DNA from: Clostridium_AM tanneri
GTDB lineage: Bacteria; Bacillota; Clostridia; Clostridiales; Clostridiaceae
DNA length: 64,000 nt
Assembly (NCBI RefSeq): GCF_033659955.1
Contig: NZ_JARUJP010000001.1
Span: 124,001-188,000 of the forward strand
Reading direction: 5' to 3'
A program made the translations under genes and the position numbers. This document shows positions 19,429 through 27,481 of the stretch, piece by piece. The notes beneath the pieces are model-generated. The model saw only the letters and a program-made list of their open reading frames with translations, had not been told where the DNA came from and searched no databases. Each line of letters starts with the position of its first letter. Positions within the stretch are counted from its first letter, which is position 1.

Positions 19429-19539
19429 TATATTTCCTCCAATACTTTTATTAAAAATAAAACATCATAATTTTAATATTATTTAAGAAACAAATTTAAT
19501 TTCTTGTGTGATACACAATGGAATATTCATCCTATCTTA

Positions 19540-19566
19540 TTATCGTATAATTTACAATAATATTTA
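19540..19566 (-). promoter_or_regulatory. Sigma-D promoter of the CWB2/LRR surface-protein operon
   Basis: Minus strand: TAAA (19566-19563), 15 bases, TACGATAA (19547-19540). It lies 112 bases upstream of the GTG start. The spacing and -10 core match the other sigma-D sites in this window. The leader contains two small stems (TTGTGT/ACACAA and AAGAAAT/ATTTGTTTCTT) of unknown role. Confidence 0.8.
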
Positions 19567-19661
19567 ATAATAGGCTGTTTTAAAATAAATTTTCTTTTTA
19601 AGTTTAATATACTAAATATGACATTATATTCTATTATACAATAAATTATGAGGAAATAAAA

Positions 19662-19712
19662 ATCAACCTTTAAGTTAAACACCTAGTAATGTTTTCCAAC
19701 TTAAAGGTTGAT
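19662..19712 (-). terminator. Hairpin terminator after the small paralogue pair
   Basis: ATCAACCTTTAAGTT at 19662-19676 pairs perfectly with AACTTAAAGGTTGAT at 19698-19712 and is followed on the minus strand by TTTTTATTT. It lies about 10 bases past the stop of the 19722 gene. Confidence 0.9.
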
Positions 19713-19721
19713 ATTATATAA

Positions 19722-20054
19722 TTAATATATCTTTTTGTCATAGCCTTCCATTCTAACATAAGCTTCAAATCTTCTTAAAGCATCTTCTTGAGTTATTTTA
19801 CCATTCACTAAGTTACGGTATAAGAGATATAAACTAGCATTAAGGTCCGGGTTTACAAGCTTAGTTTCTTTCATCTTTTCTCTTATAAGCTCTTCTAGAG
19901 ACACTGTTTTATTGGTAGTTTCATCGACTATATTATTCAATAAATCCTCGATTTTCTTGGCCATCTTTTCATCTCTACATATAGTCTTAAGCTCTTTTAA
20001 TTCTGAAGTTATCTTATCTAGCAGATCTTTGTTTAACAAAATTTTATTGTTCAT
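19722..20054 (-). CDS. Small unknown protein, paralogue of its upstream neighbour
   Basis: 110 residues, soluble, mostly helical by composition, no signal peptide. It is clearly homologous to the product of 20078-20413. They share ILLNKDLLDKI versus ILINKECIDKI, LEELIREKMKETKLVNPDLN versus LEEKILQKMRETKSADPEMN, and a C-terminal block LYLLYRNLVNGKITQEDALR versus LYILHRKLINGQITEEQALE. The C-terminal block resembles a short two-helix bundle. No family is recognised. It starts 23 bases after its paralogue and ends at a strong terminator, so the pair forms one transcript. Confidence 0.75.
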   Translation of the reverse strand: MNNKILLNKDLLDKITSELKELKTICRDEKMAKKIEDLLNNIVDETTNKTVSLEELIREKMKETKLVNPDLNASLYLLYRNLVNGKITQEDALRRFEAYVRMEGYDKKIY

Positions 20055-20077
20055 AGGATCCCACCTTCAATTTTAAT

Positions 20078-20413
20078 TTAAAAAAATGAATTAAAGTCAT
20101 TTGTTTTAACATACATTTCAAATAACTCCAGCGCCTGTTCTTCAGTAATTTGTCCATTGATTAATTTACGATGTAGTATATAAAGATTTGCATTCATTTC
20201 AGGATCTGCGCTTTTCGTTTCTCTCATCTTTTGAAGTATCTTCTCTTCTAAAGATAAATTATCTAAGTTAATTTCACTTTCCAGCATGTTTATGAGGGCT
20301 TCTATCTCTCTTCTAGTTTTTTTTTCCTTAGTTGTTACTCTTATAGTATGCATTCCAGCTTTAATTTTATCTATGCATTCTTTATTAATCAGTATTTTCT
20401 CGTTACCACCCAA
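20078..20413 (-). CDS. Small unknown protein, first of a tandem paralogous pair
   Basis: 111 residues, starting MGGNEKILINKECIDKI. Charged helices occupy the first half, a conserved KMRETKSADPEMNANLY segment lies around 67-83, and the end is aromatic (NDFNSFF). It is related over its whole length to the next gene, and low identity in the first 60 residues implies an old duplication. A GGTGGGAAACAG stretch upstream provides a weak ribosome binding site. The 217 bases upstream (20414-20630) are AT-rich with no recognised promoter and no coding content. Function unknown. Confidence 0.72.
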   Translation of the reverse strand: MGGNEKILINKECIDKIKAGMHTIRVTTKEKKTRREIEALINMLESEINLDNLSLEEKILQKMRETKSADPEMNANLYILHRKLINGQITEEQALELFEMYVKTNDFNSFF

Positions 20414-20630
20414 AACTGTTTCCCACCTTTTATTGTTAAATATGTTTAATAATTTTTTAAGTCTAATAATATATTATTCCATATCTTTATTCTATCAATG
20501 AAATCATGAATGTGTCAATTAAGATGATAGATTTTGTAAATAAAAAACAATTTAACAAAAACCTATATTTAACTAACTAAGATTTTTAAATTTTTATAGG
20601 AATCTAATGCTAATAATATTATTTTCCCTC

Positions 20631-21066
20631 TAGTTCAAAAGAAATTAACAGTATGGCTAGTAACAACAATGAAAGTATAAATAAGTTAATAGAAGATATA
20701 TCTAAAAGTACAAGCTTAATCGTTAGTGATTCAATGTCAGTGAATGAAGAATCAAACAATTAAATACAGACAATAAACAGTACCGTTCAATCCTTTAAAA
20801 CCATTATGGATTCTGTATCTAGAGTTGCCTCTAAAATGAAAAAGGCAACCGACTCCATTAACAGCGTAGACAATCAAAAGAATGAAATACTAAGCAATAT
20901 AGAGAAAATTTCTTCATTAGCGCAAGAAGTGTCTACTTCCTCTGAAGAAATAGCCGCTTTATCTGAAAAGCTAAGCTCTTTTTCTAATGATGTATCATCT
21001 TCAACTAACATATTAAATAATACTTCAAAGGAAATGATGGCGAATATAGATAAGTTTAAGTTATAG
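20631..21066 (+). pseudogene. Remnant of a methyl-accepting chemotaxis protein (C-terminal signalling helix)
   Basis: The plus-strand frame reads S-S-S-K-E-I-N-S-M-A-S-N from 20631, is stopped by an in-frame TAA at 20761-20763, and continues in the same frame to TAG at 21064-21066. The later part, with ISSLAQEVSTSSEEIAALSE, is the C-terminal helix of an MCP signalling domain. The sensor, membrane segments, HAMP and the conserved hairpin tip are missing. It therefore lost its 5' end and acquired a stop. An ATG at 20806 could still open an 86-codon frame, but there is no ribosome binding site. Confidence 0.8.
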
Positions 21067-21103
21067 AAAAATGACTTAAATAATCTACTTGTTATCAACT
21101 AAA

Positions 21104-21137
21104 TTTTAGGCTCAACAACCTAATGTTGAGCCTAAAA
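21104..21137. terminator. Bidirectional hairpin terminator between MCP remnant and ssb
   Basis: TTTTAGGCTCAACA at 21104-21117 is perfectly complementary to TGTTGAGCCTAAAA at 21124-21137, with a six-base loop. It has A and T tracts on both sides and sits between convergent features, so it can serve either strand. Confidence 0.88.
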
Positions 21138-21178
21138 TAAACAGTTCTCTTTATTCATACTACTTTATCTTAGCTTAA

Positions 21179-21514
21179 TTATACAATATCCTCTTTCTTT
21201 CTTTCTAAGAACTGAATATTGTCCGCCTCGATTTCAGTAACGTATCGTTTTGCACTCTCATCTGTAGTATAGCTTCTTGTACTTACTTTTCCACTTACAC
21301 CTATAAGCTTTCCTTTCAGTAAATACGGCTGAATTTTATGTCCGAAATCACTCCAATATCTAACTGGAATAAAGTCTGCTTCTTTTCCTCCACTATTATT
21401 TGAAAACCTTCTGTCCACTGCTAAGGTAAATCTTAAAACACCTCTTTCTTTACCTTCCAGCTGCATAAGTTCCGCATCTTTTGTCAGTCGCCCAATTAAA
21501 ACTACTTTGTTCAA
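21179..21514 (-). CDS. Single-stranded DNA-binding protein, short form
   Basis: 111 residues with the SSB OB-fold start MNKVVLIGRLTKDAELMQLE, FTLAVDRRFSNN, ADFIPVRYWSDFGHKIQPYL and GVSGKVSTRSYTT. It lacks the usual Gly/Gln-rich linker and the acidic C-terminal DDDIPF-like tip that recruits repair proteins, ending instead RKKEDIV. It is therefore an accessory paralogue rather than the housekeeping ssb, as found near mobile or competence genes. It lies between a zinc-ribbon protein gene and a bidirectional terminator, with no evident flagellar link. Confidence 0.85.
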   Translation of the reverse strand: MNKVVLIGRLTKDAELMQLEGKERGVLRFTLAVDRRFSNNSGGKEADFIPVRYWSDFGHKIQPYLLKGKLIGVSGKVSTRSYTTDESAKRYVTEIEADNIQFLERKKEDIV

Positions 21515-21570
21515 GACCTTGTCCTCCTAATTACATTTTCTGTAATTATGTCCAAGTTAACAAAGTTTAA

Positions 21571-21945
21571 TCACTGCTTACACCCACATCTATCACAGTA
21601 TTGAGCTTTTTTTTCGATAAGCCTACCACAGCTTCTACATTCCTTTTTATTTTTTAGCTTTAGCATCTTCTTTTTTAGTTTTTTTAATTCTCTCTCTAGT
21701 TCATTTATTTCAGTACAATACTCTAATATTTCCCTAATATTTGAAATGTTTAGGTCCCCCTCTTTAAAGTCCCTATATATTCTTTCACCTATTTTTAAAT
21801 ACACTTCATCTATTTTTTTCTTACAGGATGCCATAGAAATTGATAGTTCTGAGTATTCAACAAGACTTTGGGACTTTTTAGCTGCAGCTTCTGCCCCGTC
21901 TTCCAGTGAAATTTTTAAAATCTTTAACTTATCTCCTATTGACAT
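21571..21945 (-). CDS. Small coiled-coil protein with C-terminal zinc ribbon, unknown function
   Basis: 124 residues. The first ~100 are charged helix/coiled coil (MSIGDKLKILKISLEDGAEA, then INELERELKKLKKKML). The last 23 hold two CxxC pairs, CRSCGRLIEKKAQYCDRCGC, a zinc-ribbon of the zinc_ribbon_2 type. Such proteins are common and mostly uncharacterised in clostridia. No transmembrane segment is seen. It is 56 bases upstream of the short ssb and could be co-transcribed. Confidence 0.75.
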   Translation of the reverse strand: MSIGDKLKILKISLEDGAEAAAKKSQSLVEYSELSISMASCKKKIDEVYLKIGERIYRDFKEGDLNISNIREILEYCTEINELERELKKLKKKMLKLKNKKECRSCGRLIEKKAQYCDRCGCKQ

Positions 21946-22041
21946 ATCTATCTCTCCTATTTTTACTTATAGTAAAATATATTCTAATAGTCACTAAAAT
22001 GTTATGGGAAACTTATAAGAAGATCTTATGTAAATTAAAAT

Positions 22042-22083
22042 GGGCTATATTGTAATACAAATTTATGTATTACAATATAGCTC
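22042..22083. terminator. Hairpin terminator downstream of the VOC-family gene
   Basis: GGGCTATATTGTAATACA at 22042-22059 pairs with TGTATTACAATATAGCTC at 22066-22083 (one G-T wobble, six-base loop). It follows the stop of the 22099-22476 gene by 16 bases on the minus strand. Confidence 0.88.
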
Positions 22084-22098
22084 ATGCCAAGGTTTATA

Positions 22099-22476
22099 TT
22101 AAACTACATTCTTGTTAGGTAAAATTTCAGTCCAATATCCATCTGGGTCTGCTATAAAGTAAAGACCCATTCCTTTATTTTCATAGCAGATACAACCCAT
22201 TTTCTTATGATGTTCATAAGCACCTTCAAAATCCTCAGTTTTTACCGCCATGTGTATTTCATTATCTCCTAAATTATAAGGTTCTTTTCTATCACGAAGC
22301 CATGTTAGCTCAAGCTGATAAGCATTAACGCCATCCCCCATAAACACAAGAGTGAAGCTTTTATCTTCTGGCTGATACCTTCTAATCTCTTTAAATCCTA
22401 AAGCCTCTTTATAAAAAGCTACGCTTTTTTCCAGATCAAATACATTTATATTATTGTGTTCGAATGTAAATTTCAT
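22099..22476 (-). CDS. Glyoxalase I-like VOC-family protein (lactoylglutathione lyase type)
   Basis: 125 residues, one glyoxalase/VOC fold of two beta-alpha-beta3 units: FEHNNINVFDLEKSVAFYKE and GDNEIHMAVKTEDFEGAYEH. Likely metal ligands are the first His (H7), a Glu in YQLELTW, the His in EIHMAV and the Glu in YWTEILP, the set used by GloA. GloA isomerises the hemithioacetal of methylglyoxal; glutathione is usually absent in clostridia, so the natural thiol is unknown. It is monocistronic with a terminator, and the next gene upstream is divergent. Confidence 0.85.
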   Translation of the reverse strand: MKFTFEHNNINVFDLEKSVAFYKEALGFKEIRRYQPEDKSFTLVFMGDGVNAYQLELTWLRDRKEPYNLGDNEIHMAVKTEDFEGAYEHHKKMGCICYENKGMGLYFIADPDGYWTEILPNKNVV

Positions 22477-22736
22477 AGTTCATTTCCCCTTTCATCCAAT
22501 TTGTCTTTTTATTATATACTAAATTTTAATATTTTTAAACTATTATGTATAAGTATAGCTCGCCAATAATCTTATTATTTAATATAAAAATACTGGTTTT
22601 CAATCCACAGTTAATATTTTTACAAATATTTATACAGAAAGCTCTATGTGTGGTCGGCATCAAAATAGTATATAATAATTATAAGTAAAATCAATAATGT
22701 GCAGGAATATACACTAAGTATAGAAGGAGAATTACT

Positions 22737-23546
22737 ATGAATAAATCAAAAATAAGAATATACTATATATTCCACAGCGGATTTGCTGTAGAAACTGAAA
22801 ATCATTTTTTAGTATTTGATTACTATATGAGCGCCAAAGAATTAAATAATAATGGCCAAAGTAAGTTTTCACTACAGGACAATATAAAAAATAAAAATAA
22901 TGTTCTGGTTTTTTCTTCTCATAATCACGAGGATCATTTTAATACTGAAATTTTACATTGGGAAAAAATTAATCCTAGTATTAAATATATACTGGATAGT
23001 GACATACCTGTAGACTTTAAAAAAAGTAACTACTATAAGCTTTCAAAATACGAAGAAACAATTTTCGAGTTTAAAGATGATTCACCACATGCTCATAAGA
23101 ATAATAGTAAAATTGATAACTCTTCAGAAGTTTATGTAAAAGCCTATGGTTCTACAGATATAGGTATATCTTTTTTGATTAAAGTAGATGGTATAACACT
23201 TTTTCATGCTGGTGATTTAAACTGGTGGCATTGGAAGGACGATTCTCTTGAGGAAAGGAGCTTCGCAGAGAAAAACTTTAAATTAGAAATAGAAAAAATT
23301 AAGGATGAAAATATAGATATAGCTTTTTTCCCTGTAGACCCTAGACTTGAAGAACACTACAGTTTAGGTGGCGAGTATTTTATTAAAGAGTTAAAACCTA
23401 AATTTTTCATTCCTATGCATTTTGGTGATAACTGCAATATTACAAAGAAATTTGCAGAAAAGGTTAAAGAACTTCCTACAAAGGTAGTAATAATTAATAG
23501 CAGTGGAGAAGAACTATCTCTCCATACTAGTAATCCTTATTTATAA
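22737..23546 (+). CDS. Metallo-beta-lactamase-fold hydrolase
   Basis: 269 residues and the only intact gene on the plus strand. AAGGAG lies eight bases before the ATG. The metal-binding motif HNHEDH (in FSSHNHEDHFN, about residues 61-66) and later LFHAGDLNWWHW and FIPMHFGDN supply the His and Asp ligands of the beta-lactamase superfamily, resembling UlaG/YtnP-type hydrolases. The substrate is unknown. It is divergent from the glyoxalase-like gene across a 260-base region that holds a TATAAT near 22670 and nothing else recognised, and convergent with the HD-GYP gene. Confidence 0.85.
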   Translation: MNKSKIRIYYIFHSGFAVETENHFLVFDYYMSAKELNNNGQSKFSLQDNIKNKNNVLVFSSHNHEDHFNTEILHWEKINPSIKYILDSDIPVDFKKSNYYKLSKYEETIFEFKDDSPHAHKNNSKIDNSSEVYVKAYGSTDIGISFLIKVDGITLFHAGDLNWWHWKDDSLEERSFAEKNFKLEIEKIKDENIDIAFFPVDPRLEEHYSLGGEYFIKELKPKFFIPMHFGDNCNITKKFAEKVKELPTKVVIINSSGEELSLHTSNPYL

Positions 23547-23570
23547 TTTAAATAACAATATTGAAAAAAC

Positions 23571-23620
23571 TGCATAATTATAGTCTTGGGATAATCCTAT
23601 CCTAAGACTATAATTATGCA
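23571..23620. terminator. Bidirectional terminator between convergent genes
   Basis: A 20-base arm at 23571-23590 (starting TGCATAATTATAG) pairs with 23601-23620, one of the longest stems in the window. It lies between the ends of the metallo-beta-lactamase-fold gene (+) and the HD-GYP gene (-). Confidence 0.9.
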
Positions 23621-23718
23621 CTACTATTTAAAGTATATCATACTTTTATTTAAGTCTTAAGATACACTCTATACCTTTATCAGAATACTCATACTATCTA
23701 GTTCTAGAAATAATCTGT

Positions 23719-24777
23719 CTACAGCATCAGTCTTTCTATAGATACTCCTTTTTCATTTTTAAAGTCTATAAACCCTGAATCTGAAAGTAGTAAAGGCTTT
23801 GAAAGATTTTTGAAATCTACCTGAACTATTTTGCAGACCTTATTGTTACTTAGTAAAACTTTTTCACCAATGTAGTAATTTGCAACATGCTCTATGAACA
23901 TTTTACAGCACTCATAATCTAACCTTCCTAAACTTTCTCTACGAATTGTTTCTAGAGCACTAAAAGGATCCATCTTTTTTCTATAAGGTCTGTCTGAATT
24001 TATAGCATCAAAAACGTCACTAATTGCTATTATTTTTGCAAAAAGGTGAATTTCATTACCTTTCAACCTTAAAGGATATCCCGAACCATCTAACCGTTCA
24101 TGGTGCATAACTATGCCATAGCCCACTGTCTGATGCAAGTAAGGTATGTTTTTAGCAAATTCATATCCAATTATAGGGTGTTTTTTTATTAGTTCATACT
24201 CCCCTCTTGTCAATGTATCTGATTTGCTAAGTATTCTCTTGTCTATTTTTGTTTTTCCAAAGTCGTGAAGGATAGCTGCATAAGTTAATAAATTAACCTC
24301 TTTTTCGTCAAGGCCCATCCAATTACCTATCATTGAACTTAATGCTGCAACATTTACAGAATGTCTGTAAATACAATCATCACCACTTCCATGAAGTACT
24401 ATATTTTTAATGACCAAACTAGGTGGACCTAACTCATCTTGAATCTTCTTTCCAAAAAGTCTAATTTCATCCACATTTGCTTTATTGGTGTTTTCAATAG
24501 TAGAAAACATATCTTCCACTATATCTGAAAACTCTTGAAAACTTTTCTCTATCTCTTCTACAGTTTTTTGTTTTGGTAAGTCAGATTCCTCTACCTCTTG
24601 GTCACTATAGATAAGCACTTTATCAAATAGATACTTTTCTTTGAGTTTTCCGATTATTGATTCGGTAAATATTAATCCTGGACTAATTAATATTAGATTA
24701 TTAAACATTATTTTTTGTGCAGAAATCATTCCAGCTTTAAGTTCTTGTACTGATACATATATTTTAGTTTTCCCCAT
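23719..24777 (-). CDS. HD-GYP domain protein, probable cyclic-di-GMP phosphodiesterase
   Basis: Predicted 352 residues. The ATG at 24777 gives MGKTKIYVSVQELKAGM; the ATG 12 codons upstream has no ribosome site, while AAGGGG lies 12 bases before this one. The N-terminal ~120 residues resemble the domain found before many HD-GYP proteins (VQELKAGMISAQKIMFNNL). The HD-GYP domain has HSVNVAALSS, ILHDFGKTKID (HD plus GK), KKHPIIGYEFAK, MHHERLDGSGYP and ISDVFDAINSDRPYR, so all metal-site and GYP residues are intact. Such enzymes hydrolyse c-di-GMP and promote motility. It is a single gene between flagellar regions. Confidence 0.9.
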   Translation of the reverse strand: MGKTKIYVSVQELKAGMISAQKIMFNNLILISPGLIFTESIIGKLKEKYLFDKVLIYSDQEVEESDLPKQKTVEEIEKSFQEFSDIVEDMFSTIENTNKANVDEIRLFGKKIQDELGPPSLVIKNIVLHGSGDDCIYRHSVNVAALSSMIGNWMGLDEKEVNLLTYAAILHDFGKTKIDKRILSKSDTLTRGEYELIKKHPIIGYEFAKNIPYLHQTVGYGIVMHHERLDGSGYPLRLKGNEIHLFAKIIAISDVFDAINSDRPYRKKMDPFSALETIRRESLGRLDYECCKMFIEHVANYYIGEKVLLSNNKVCKIVQVDFKNLSKPLLLSDSGFIDFKNEKGVSIERLML

Positions 24778-25042
24778 AGTGTTTCCATTCCCCTTATCTA
24801 TTGTCTCTAACATTTACACTAAAACTTAGTTGCAAATTACAATTTTCTGCATTTATTCCAATAAAAATCTCATTATATAATATGATACCATTTTATGCTA
24901 CTTTTTTCCACAAAAAACACCAAGTTTTAAAAATTTTCTCCTTCCTTCTGCTGTATACGAATGGATTTACTAACAAAAACTCCTTTGATCGTATTTAGTG
25001 AATATTTAACAAATGGTAACTTTAGGTTCATGAATAAAATAG

Positions 25043-25074
25043 GCTATCTCACAAATTAGGTTTTGTGAGATAGC
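25043..25074 (-). terminator. Hairpin terminator beyond the gene remnant
   Basis: GCTATCTCACAAA at 25043-25055 is perfectly complementary to TTTGTGAGATAGC at 25062-25074. On the minus strand it follows the stop of the remnant at 25105 by about 30 bases and leads into TATTTTATT. It looks like the intact terminator of a gene that has otherwise been lost. Confidence 0.8.
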
Positions 25075-25104
25075 TCATTAAGAGTTTTTCATAATAATTC
25101 AATT

Positions 25105-25212
25105 TTATTTTACAATTTTTAAATTTCCCATGTCTTTCACTATTTCTACAGTTACTAAATCTTTCCTCATCTCTTCAACCTTTTCTGTTTCAATCACCAA
25201 AACTGAACAGTT
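25105..25212 (-). pseudogene. 3' remnant of an unidentified gene
   Basis: The minus-strand frame ends LVIETEKVEEMRKDLVTVEI then VKDMGNLKIVK and a TAA at 25107-25105. It is open for about 42 codons, but upstream it meets a TGA with no start or ribosome site. A second frame just upstream, MSEKDIEELFSFGD then stop, would join it through a one-base shift. A normal terminator follows. The text is strongly protein-like (alternating acidic and hydrophobic), but I cannot name the family. Confidence 0.4.
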
Positions 25213-25450
25213 CCTCAATATCCTTCTCGCTCATATTAGATGTATGGTAAATCATGATATATTTTACCTTGCTGATATTGATGAAAAATTTATACAAACA
25301 ACTAAAAACTGTGAAAGATTAGAGGATAGTGTTCTGGTTTACTACCAGTAGTGCGTAGAAAAAATTAAGGGGTATTATAGTAATCAAAGAGCATAATTTA
25401 GCTGAATTTTTAGAAGCTTTACGTTAATCAATCAAATGTATCATAAATAA

Positions 25451-25496
25451 ATAAGAATAGATAGTTACCACAATTGTGATAACTATCTATTCTTAT
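25451..25496 (-). terminator. Terminator of the rfbB-rfbA-glycosyltransferase operon
   Basis: ATAAGAATAGATAGTTA at 25451-25467 pairs with its complement at 25480-25496, and the loop itself contains the palindrome CACAATTGTG. It is a near-perfect 46-base palindrome about 50 bases beyond the stop of the glycosyltransferase at 25548. Confidence 0.9.
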
Positions 25497-25547
25497 CTTG
25501 TACAAACTCTAATTGTGCTACCACTATTAAGCTTGACTTTCACATAT

Positions 25548-26594
25548 CTAAATTCTCTTTATAGCTTTTACGGCTGGAACATACCCCTCACATAGCTTGT
25601 AATATTGTAAAGCTTCATCTTCAAATCCTAAGCATTCAAATATAACACCTATATTATATAACGGTAAGTAGGAAGTAATTCCTTCTATTTTCCCCTCCTT
25701 GAATTCCGTACATTTCAAAAAAGTTTCTGCTGCTATTTGAAATTTACTATTATTCATTTCTATAAGACCTAATATAAATAAAAAATCTGGAGAATTACAA
25801 TAGTACTTTTCATATTCATATAGTATTAGTGCTTCTTTAAACAACTCTAAATTTATCAATGTATAACCATAGCTCTCTACTAAATCTTCAGCATATTCAT
25901 ATTGGAAATTATCTATAAAACTTATAGCTTCCTTAAAAGAATTATAAGCATTTTTATAATCCTTATGCATAAAATAGCTTTTACCCAGTTGATAATGTAA
26001 GTACGGATCCGTAAAATTATTTTCTAGAGCCTTCTTTAAAAGATCTATATTCCTTTGAATTTTATTTGTTTTATTTACAACTTCTTTAGAATACCCTATA
26101 TGATTTATAATTAAATCTATATTGTTAGCATTATATAAATTTCTATCTTTCCTAACTATCTGTTCATGTATTATACCTTCGTAATTAAAGTAATTTTTAT
26201 TAAAAAGTCTGTTAACCCTCTCTATATACCTTTTTACTCCGTATTCATCTTCATATTCATTTATTCTCTTTAACCTACCAACAATTGTATTGTTATTTTT
26301 ATTACAAAACTCAAGTATGCTTTTTTTATTAAATTCTTTTATAATCTCATCAGCATCTAAAATTAATACCCAGTCATTTGAAGCTTTTGAAATAGCGTAA
26401 TTTCTAGCTTTTGAAAAATCGTTACACCACCTAAAATCAAAAACCTTATCAGTACATTGAAATGCAATTTCTTTAGTTTTATCTGTAGATCCTGTATCAA
26501 CTATAATTATTTCATCTATTAGTTCTTTAGCACTATTTAAGCATTTTTCTAGTGTTTCCTCTTCGTTTTTAACTATCATGCATAAAGTTAACAT
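25548..26594 (-). CDS. Glycosyltransferase family 2 with C-terminal TPR-like repeats
   Basis: 348 residues. The GT-A domain starts MLTLCMIVKNEEETLEKCLN, with EIIIVDTGSTDKTKEIA and the metal-binding DADE in WVLILDADEII. The C-terminal half has helical TPR-like repeats (DPYLHYQLGKSYFMHKDYKN). This two-part layout is common in clostridial protein O-glycosyltransferases, including those beside flagellin genes. It is the last gene of the rfbB-rfbA operon with a sigma-D promoter, 15 bases after rfbA. I infer that it adds a sugar to flagellin or a growing flagellar glycan; acceptor and donor are unproven. Confidence 0.85.
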   Translation of the reverse strand: MLTLCMIVKNEEETLEKCLNSAKELIDEIIIVDTGSTDKTKEIAFQCTDKVFDFRWCNDFSKARNYAISKASNDWVLILDADEIIKEFNKKSILEFCNKNNNTIVGRLKRINEYEDEYGVKRYIERVNRLFNKNYFNYEGIIHEQIVRKDRNLYNANNIDLIINHIGYSKEVVNKTNKIQRNIDLLKKALENNFTDPYLHYQLGKSYFMHKDYKNAYNSFKEAISFIDNFQYEYAEDLVESYGYTLINLELFKEALILYEYEKYYCNSPDFLFILGLIEMNNSKFQIAAETFLKCTEFKEGKIEGITSYLPLYNIGVIFECLGFEDEALQYYKLCEGYVPAVKAIKRI

Positions 26595-26609
26595 ATTGAT
26601 CTCCCTCTT

Positions 26610-27467
26610 TTATAATTTCATCAAGTATTTTCCATAATCTGTCTTAAGAAGAGGTTCAGCTAATTTCTCAAGCTGAGTTCTAGTAATAAATTTGCTTCTG
26701 TATGCTATTTCCTCTATGCAAGCAACATATAATCCTTGTCTCTTTTGAATAGCTTGTACAAAGTTGCTAGCTTCAAGCAATGAATCATGAGTACCTGTAT
26801 CAAGCCAGGCAAAACCTCTACCTAAAGTTTTTACATTTAATTTTCTAGCCTTAAGATATACTTTATTTATATCCGTTATTTCTAATTCTCCTCGTAATGA
26901 GGGTTTCAGAGACTTAGCTATTTGAACTACACTATTATCATAAAAATATAGTCCTGGTATTGCATAATTTGATTTTGGATTTTTAGGCTTTTCTTCTATA
27001 GATAAAGCCTTGCCGTCCTTATCAAATTCTATAACTCCATAGTCTTCCGGATTATTTACATAGTAAGCAAAAATACAGGGGCTCTCATTATTATCTACTA
27101 CGTCTTTTAAAATTCCAGAAAAACCATAGCCATAAAAAATATTATCCCCAAGTACCAGTGCAACCTTTTCATTTCCAATAAACTCTTCGCCTATTATAAA
27201 TGCTTCTGCAATTCCTTTAGGCGCATCCTGAATTTTATATGAAAGAGAAATGCCAAGCTGACTTCCATCTCCTAACAGCTCTTGGAATGATGGTATATCT
27301 CTTTTAGTAGAAATTATTAATATATCTTTTATGCCAGCAAGCATAAGAGTTGACAATGGATAATATATCATAGGTTTGTCGTATACAGGAATAATCTGTT
27401 TACTTACCATTTTAGTGCTTGGATATAACCTTGTTCCGCTTCCCCCTGCTAGTATAATACCTTTCAT
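26610..27467 (-). CDS. rfbA: Glucose-1-phosphate thymidylyltransferase RfbA
   Basis: 285 residues, the usual RfbA/RmlA length. The nucleotidyltransferase motif GGSGTRLYPSTKMVSKQ, IYYPLSTLMLAGI, LVLGDNIFYGYGF, EEKPKNPKSNYAIPGLYFYD and GFAWLDTGTHDSLLEA are all present. It makes dTDP-glucose from dTTP and glucose-1-phosphate, the first step to dTDP-L-rhamnose. It follows rfbB by 14 bases and precedes a glycosyltransferase by 15. The set rfbA/B/C/D is complete here but split over two transcripts. Confidence 0.96.
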   Translation of the reverse strand: MKGIILAGGSGTRLYPSTKMVSKQIIPVYDKPMIYYPLSTLMLAGIKDILIISTKRDIPSFQELLGDGSQLGISLSYKIQDAPKGIAEAFIIGEEFIGNEKVALVLGDNIFYGYGFSGILKDVVDNNESPCIFAYYVNNPEDYGVIEFDKDGKALSIEEKPKNPKSNYAIPGLYFYDNSVVQIAKSLKPSLRGELEITDINKVYLKARKLNVKTLGRGFAWLDTGTHDSLLEASNFVQAIQKRQGLYVACIEEIAYRSKFITRTQLEKLAEPLLKTDYGKYLMKL

Positions 27468-27481
27468 AGCCTTTATCCCCC

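Larger units (their letters stand above)
24778..25547. other. Long intergenic region holding a gene remnant and two terminators
   Basis: 24.8-25.0 kb is AT-rich and holds nothing I recognise, apart from presumably the HD-GYP promoter. Around 25043-25074 and 25451-25496 are strong hairpins, and 25105-25212 reads as the 3' end of a former minus-strand gene. A plus-strand frame at 25130-25351 covers the same DNA but has no ribosome site and overlaps the more protein-like minus-strand frame. Confidence 0.6.

Noticed and set aside
25130..25351. 73-codon plus-strand frame
   Set aside because: No ribosome site, and it overlaps a more protein-like minus-strand remnant with a terminator.
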